Shown here piece by piece: positions 5,988-8,261 of a DNA stretch of 8,261 nucleotides. Source of the DNA: Thermoleophilia bacterium (GTDB lineage Bacteria; Actinomycetota; Thermoleophilia; Miltoncostaeales; Miltoncostaeaceae); the NCBI GenBank assembly GCA_017882555.1, contig JADGPH010000190.1, positions 1 to 8,261 on the forward strand, read 5' to 3'. The translations under genes were made by a program, and so were the position numbers. Below the pieces are notes generated by a model. That model saw only the letters and a list, made by a program, of their open reading frames with translations, did not search any database and was not told the origin of the DNA. Numbering within the stretch: the stretch's first letter is position 1; every line of letters begins with the position of its first letter.

Positions 5988-6563
5988 GTGGATTGCTTAC
6001 GCCGAGTCGTCGTCTATTGCGGGTCTCGGGAGGGCGTGGACCCCGCCTATCGAATGGCCGCGACCGCCCTCGGGGGGACACTCGCCCGGCGCCGGATTGG
6101 CGTGGTGTACGGCGGAGGCTCGACAGGGCTGATGGGCGCGCTCGCCGATGCGGCTCTTGCCGCGGGAGGTGAAGTGGTCGGCGTCATCCCAGAGTTCATG
6201 GGCGGACGTAGGTCCATTCATCGGGGGCTGACGCACCTACGCGTCAGCCGTTCGATGCATGAGCGCAAGGCCACCATGCTTGATCTCGCCGACGGAGTGA
6301 TTGCCCTGCCGGGGGGGATCGGGACGCTCGACGAACTCGTTGAGGCTTTGACGTGGACCCAGCTTGGACTGCACCGGATCCCGTGTGGCCTGTTCGACGT
6401 CAACGGTTTCTGGCAGCCCTTCGTTGATGTGCTTGAACATTGCATCCAGGAGGGCTTTCTCGATGCCGCCCGACGGGATGCATTTGTGCGCGCATCGGAC
6501 CCTGACGTGCTGATCGACGCGTTGACGCAGGTGCTACCGCCCGGCCCGTCGGTGGTCGCCTGA
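5988..6563 (+). CDS. LOG family protein (nucleoside 5'-monophosphate phosphoribohydrolase)
   Basis: 191 residues from the GTG at 5988. It shows the LOG-family order: VVYCGSREG near the N-terminus, a nucleotide-binding VVYGGGSTGLMG, GVIPEFM, SMHERKATM with the conserved arginine and lysine, and LPGGIGTLDELVE, which is the family signature PGGxGTxxE. Characterised LOG enzymes cleave the N-glycosidic bond of cytokinin or purine nucleoside monophosphates, releasing the base and ribose 5-phosphate. Many bacterial copies were once mislabelled lysine decarboxylases. Length is normal for the family. The open frame extends to about 5475, but that part is the antisense of the tyrosine phosphatase gene, so the GTG 7 nt after TAGGGT is preferred. 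It is probably cytoplasmic and monocistronic: 216 nt separate it from the next gene. Confidence 0.93.
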   Translation: MDCLRRVVVYCGSREGVDPAYRMAATALGGTLARRRIGVVYGGGSTGLMGALADAALAAGGEVVGVIPEFMGGRRSIHRGLTHLRVSRSMHERKATMLDLADGVIALPGGIGTLDELVEALTWTQLGLHRIPCGLFDVNGFWQPFVDVLEHCIQEGFLDAARRDAFVRASDPDVLIDALTQVLPPGPSVVA

Positions 6564-6564
6564 C

Positions 6565-6579
6565 CCGCGTCAGCCGCGG
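6565..6579 (+). terminator. Possible terminator hairpin after the LOG gene
   Basis: CCGCG (6565-6569) and CGCGG (6575-6579) form a perfect 5-bp stem with a TCAGC loop, 2 nt after the stop codon. The sequence that follows, TTGCCCTGTT, is only partly T-rich. The position suits a terminator, but the signal is weak. Confidence 0.35.
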
Positions 6580-6628
6580 TTGCCCTGTTGGGATCCGGCC
6601 ATGCGGCCATACCTGGCGCTCGGTCGAT

Positions 6629-6678
6629 TCGGCGCTTAAGTCTGGCCGCGATTGCGCCGACAAGCCAAGTGACGGCTT
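6629..6678 (+). other. Inverted repeats in the region upstream of the SpoIID-like gene
   Basis: Two hairpins lie back to back: TCGGCGC (6629-6635) pairs with GCGCCGA (6654-6660) over an 18-nt loop, and AAGCC (6662-6666) pairs with GGCTT (6674-6678) over AAGTGAC. A smaller one, GGCC-ATGC-GGCC, lies at 6597-6608. The 216-nt gap 6564-6779 therefore may hold a structured RNA leader, an operator or only GC-rich noise. No recognised riboswitch consensus was found, and nothing else is seen in the gap except the ribosome-binding site before 6780. Confidence 0.3.
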
Positions 6679-6763
6679 CGCCACGTGCGGAACCGCCTAC
6701 GCGCAGGCTCCAGTACAGCGATCGCTGAGTACCGACCGCGTGCCTCGCGAACAGTCGCCGCAC

Positions 6764-6769
6764 AAAGGA
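6764..6769 (+). promoter_or_regulatory. Ribosome-binding site of the SpoIID-like gene
   Basis: AAAGGA lies 10 nt before ATG 6780, and a second purine run (AAGG, 6773-6776) lies 3 nt before it. Unlike the candidate leaderless genes, this start has conventional ribosome-binding sequence, implying an mRNA with a 5' leader. Confidence 0.45.
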
Positions 6770-6779
6770 CGCAAGGCGC

Positions 6780-8261
6780 ATGGCCGACGGTACCCCGCAG
6801 CACCAAGAACGACGTGCCGTTCACGTGTCCTCGGGCGGCTCGCCGATTGCCGTGGCGCGCCGGATGCGGTGGGCGGTGGGATCGCTCTTGATCGGCGCGT
6901 GCATCGCGGGGATTGGTGTGGGATCGGCCGCCGCCCAACCGATTACGTTCACCTTCTATGGACGTGGCAACGGCCACGGGATCGGGATGTCGCAGTGGGG
7001 CGCCGAAGGTGCCGCCCAGCAAGGGTGGAGTGCCAGCCGAATCCTGACCTGGTACTACCGAGGAAGCTCGATCACGACGGTCCCGACCACCAACGTTCGC
7101 GTCTCGTTGGCGGGGTACGCCGCGCAGTTCGGGATCGGCGTTCAGGGCGCCGGCCAACTCGTCGACGCCGCGACGGGGGTCCGCACGGCCCTGGGCTCCG
7201 GCGCGGGCTACGTCGTCCGGCCGAGCGGCGCCGCCCTCGTCGTGATCAACTCGGGCGGGACCGTGATTGACCGTGCCACCAACGGTGTTCGCGTTGTGCC
7301 GGTGGGATCCGGGCTGGTGGAGTTCAATGGCAAGCCGTATCGCGGGTCACTGACCGTGACCGCGAGCGGGGGCACGATCAACGCGGTCAACGTCGTTCCG
7401 ATGGAGTCATATTTACGGGGGGTCGTTCCATCCGAGATGCCGTCGAGCTGGGCGCCGGCAGCGCTGCAGGCGCAGGCAATCGCCGCGCGCAGTTACGCGC
7501 TTCGGTCGATCAACCTCAGCGCGCCGTTTGACGTGTATCCGGACACGCGTAGCCAGGTGTACGGGGGCGTGCATGCGGAAGCCGCCAGTTCAAACGCGGC
7601 GATCGGTGCAACGGTCAACCAAGCGGTGACCTATCACGGCCAGGTGGTTCAGGCGTTCTTTGCCGCCAGCGACGGTGGCTATACCGAGAGCGTGCAGAAC
7701 GTGTGGGGTGGGACGGCGGTCCCGTACCTGGTGGGGGTGCCGGACCCGTTTGACGCGATCGCGCCGTCGCACCTGTGGCGCAACCCGCCCCAGTTCACCG
7801 GAGCACAGCTCGGCAATCTGTTGGGCACCGGTGGTACGGTGGCCCGAATCGATGTGCTCAAGCGTGGCGTCTCGCCGCGCGTGATGCTCGCGCGGGTCAC
7901 GCTGGCATCCGGGGCCACCGTGCAGATGACTGGCTCCGACATCGAGGCGTATCTCGGACTTTGGAGCACGTGGTTCTGGGTGGGACAGAGCAACCAGCCG
8001 ATGCCGAAAGAGCCGCCAATCGGTGGTTCCCCGTCTCCGCCGGTGGCCACGACGGGCAGGCACACACCGCCGGGCAGCTATCTGGTCGTGGTTGGTGACA
8101 CATCAAACGCCGCGCTTGCGCGTCGGATGTACAAGCAGATCGCCCACATCGCCCCTGGAGAACAACTGATCACCCGTCGGACGCGCACCCGGCGCATCTA
8201 TCTGGTCGTGGCGATCCGCGTCGCCACGCGCAGCGCGGCGACCCAGGCACAGGTCGCCCTC
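6780..8261 (+). CDS. Secreted SpoIID/LytB domain protein with SPOR-like C-terminus, 3' end outside window
   Basis: 494 residues are visible and the frame runs off the right edge. After a charged N-terminus, a hydrophobic segment (about 31-52, ending SAAAQP) is a signal peptide or anchor. GRGNGHGIGMSQWG (61-74), then ILTWYYRGS, opens the SpoIID/LytB region. The core has VVPMESYLRGVVPSEMPSSW (E219, matching the catalytic glutamate of SpoIID), AQAIAARSYAL, DTRSQVYGG, and FFAASDGGYTESVQNVWGG. In B. subtilis, SpoIID is a lytic transglycosylase that cuts denuded glycan strands during engulfment; homologues are also found in non-sporulating Actinobacteria, with unclear roles. After a proline-rich linker (about 408-431), GSYLVVVGD... 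and IYLVVAIR... with alanine-rich helices resemble a SPOR peptidoglycan-binding domain. Start options at a GTG (residue 25) and ATG (residue 29) would also retain the signal segment. Confidence 0.88.
   Translation, partial: MADGTPQHQERRAVHVSSGGSPIAVARRMRWAVGSLLIGACIAGIGVGSAAAQPITFTFYGRGNGHGIGMSQWGAEGAAQQGWSASRILTWYYRGSSITTVPTTNVRVSLAGYAAQFGIGVQGAGQLVDAATGVRTALGSGAGYVVRPSGAALVVINSGGTVIDRATNGVRVVPVGSGLVEFNGKPYRGSLTVTASGGTINAVNVVPMESYLRGVVPSEMPSSWAPAALQAQAIAARSYALRSINLSAPFDVYPDTRSQVYGGVHAEAASSNAAIGATVNQAVTYHGQVVQAFFAASDGGYTESVQNVWGGTAVPYLVGVPDPFDAIAPSHLWRNPPQFTGAQLGNLLGTGGTVARIDVLKRGVSPRVMLARVTLASGATVQMTGSDIEAYLGLWSTWFWVGQSNQPMPKEPPIGGSPSPPVATTGRHTPPGSYLVVVGDTSNAALARRMYKQIAHIAPGEQLITRRTRTRRIYLVVAIRVATRSAATQAQVAL

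Noticed and set aside
6564..6779. c-di-AMP (ydaO-type) riboswitch ahead of the SpoIID-like gene
   Set aside because: Hairpins are present but I could not match the conserved sequence blocks of that riboswitch.

Overview
The window is high-GC DNA (roughly 65% by eye) with GTG as well as ATG starts. Its gene content is typical of an actinobacterium: secreted peptidoglycan hydrolases, a LOG protein, a dienelactone hydrolase and a SpoIID/LytB protein. The mix of LytM-type, GH25-like and SpoIID-like secreted proteins, plus candidate leaderless promoters, suggests a deep-branching lineage such as Thermoleophilia. That placement is inference. No rRNA, tRNA, CRISPR array or mobile element was seen, and the window reads as ordinary chromosome.

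Layout. (1) 1-1065, minus strand, runs off the left edge: a secreted protein with a lysozyme-like domain followed by an M23 (LytM) metallopeptidase domain. (2) 1066-1251: divergent promoter region. (3) 1252-3276, plus: a secreted GH25-like protein with a duplicated A-B-A'-B' tail of beta-rich, Ig-like repeats. (4) 3343-4059, plus: a dienelactone hydrolase family enzyme. (5) 4107-5893, minus: three genes, transcribed in the order low-molecular-weight protein tyrosine phosphatase, unrecognised 150-residue protein, histidine phosphatase. (6) 5894-5987: a second divergent promoter region. (7) 5988-6563, plus: a LOG-family nucleotide phosphoribohydrolase. (8) 6564-6779: an intergenic stretch with several inverted repeats. 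(9) 6780 to the right edge, plus: a secreted SpoIID/LytB protein with a SPOR-like C-terminus, cut by the window end.

How the parts fit. Three of the eight genes encode secreted proteins predicted to act on the cell wall, and the others are small cytoplasmic hydrolases and phosphatases. Four genes, forming the two divergent pairs, share one start architecture: a TANNNT-like -10 element exactly 7 nt before the start codon with no Shine-Dalgarno sequence. This indicates leaderless mRNAs. The genes inside runs (150-residue protein, dienelactone hydrolase) and the SpoIID gene have purine-rich ribosome-binding sites instead. I did not find a clearly new multi-gene system. The best leads are the leaderless start pattern, the repeat-tailed GH25-like protein, the unrecognised 150-residue protein between two phosphatases, and strong over-representation of GATC.
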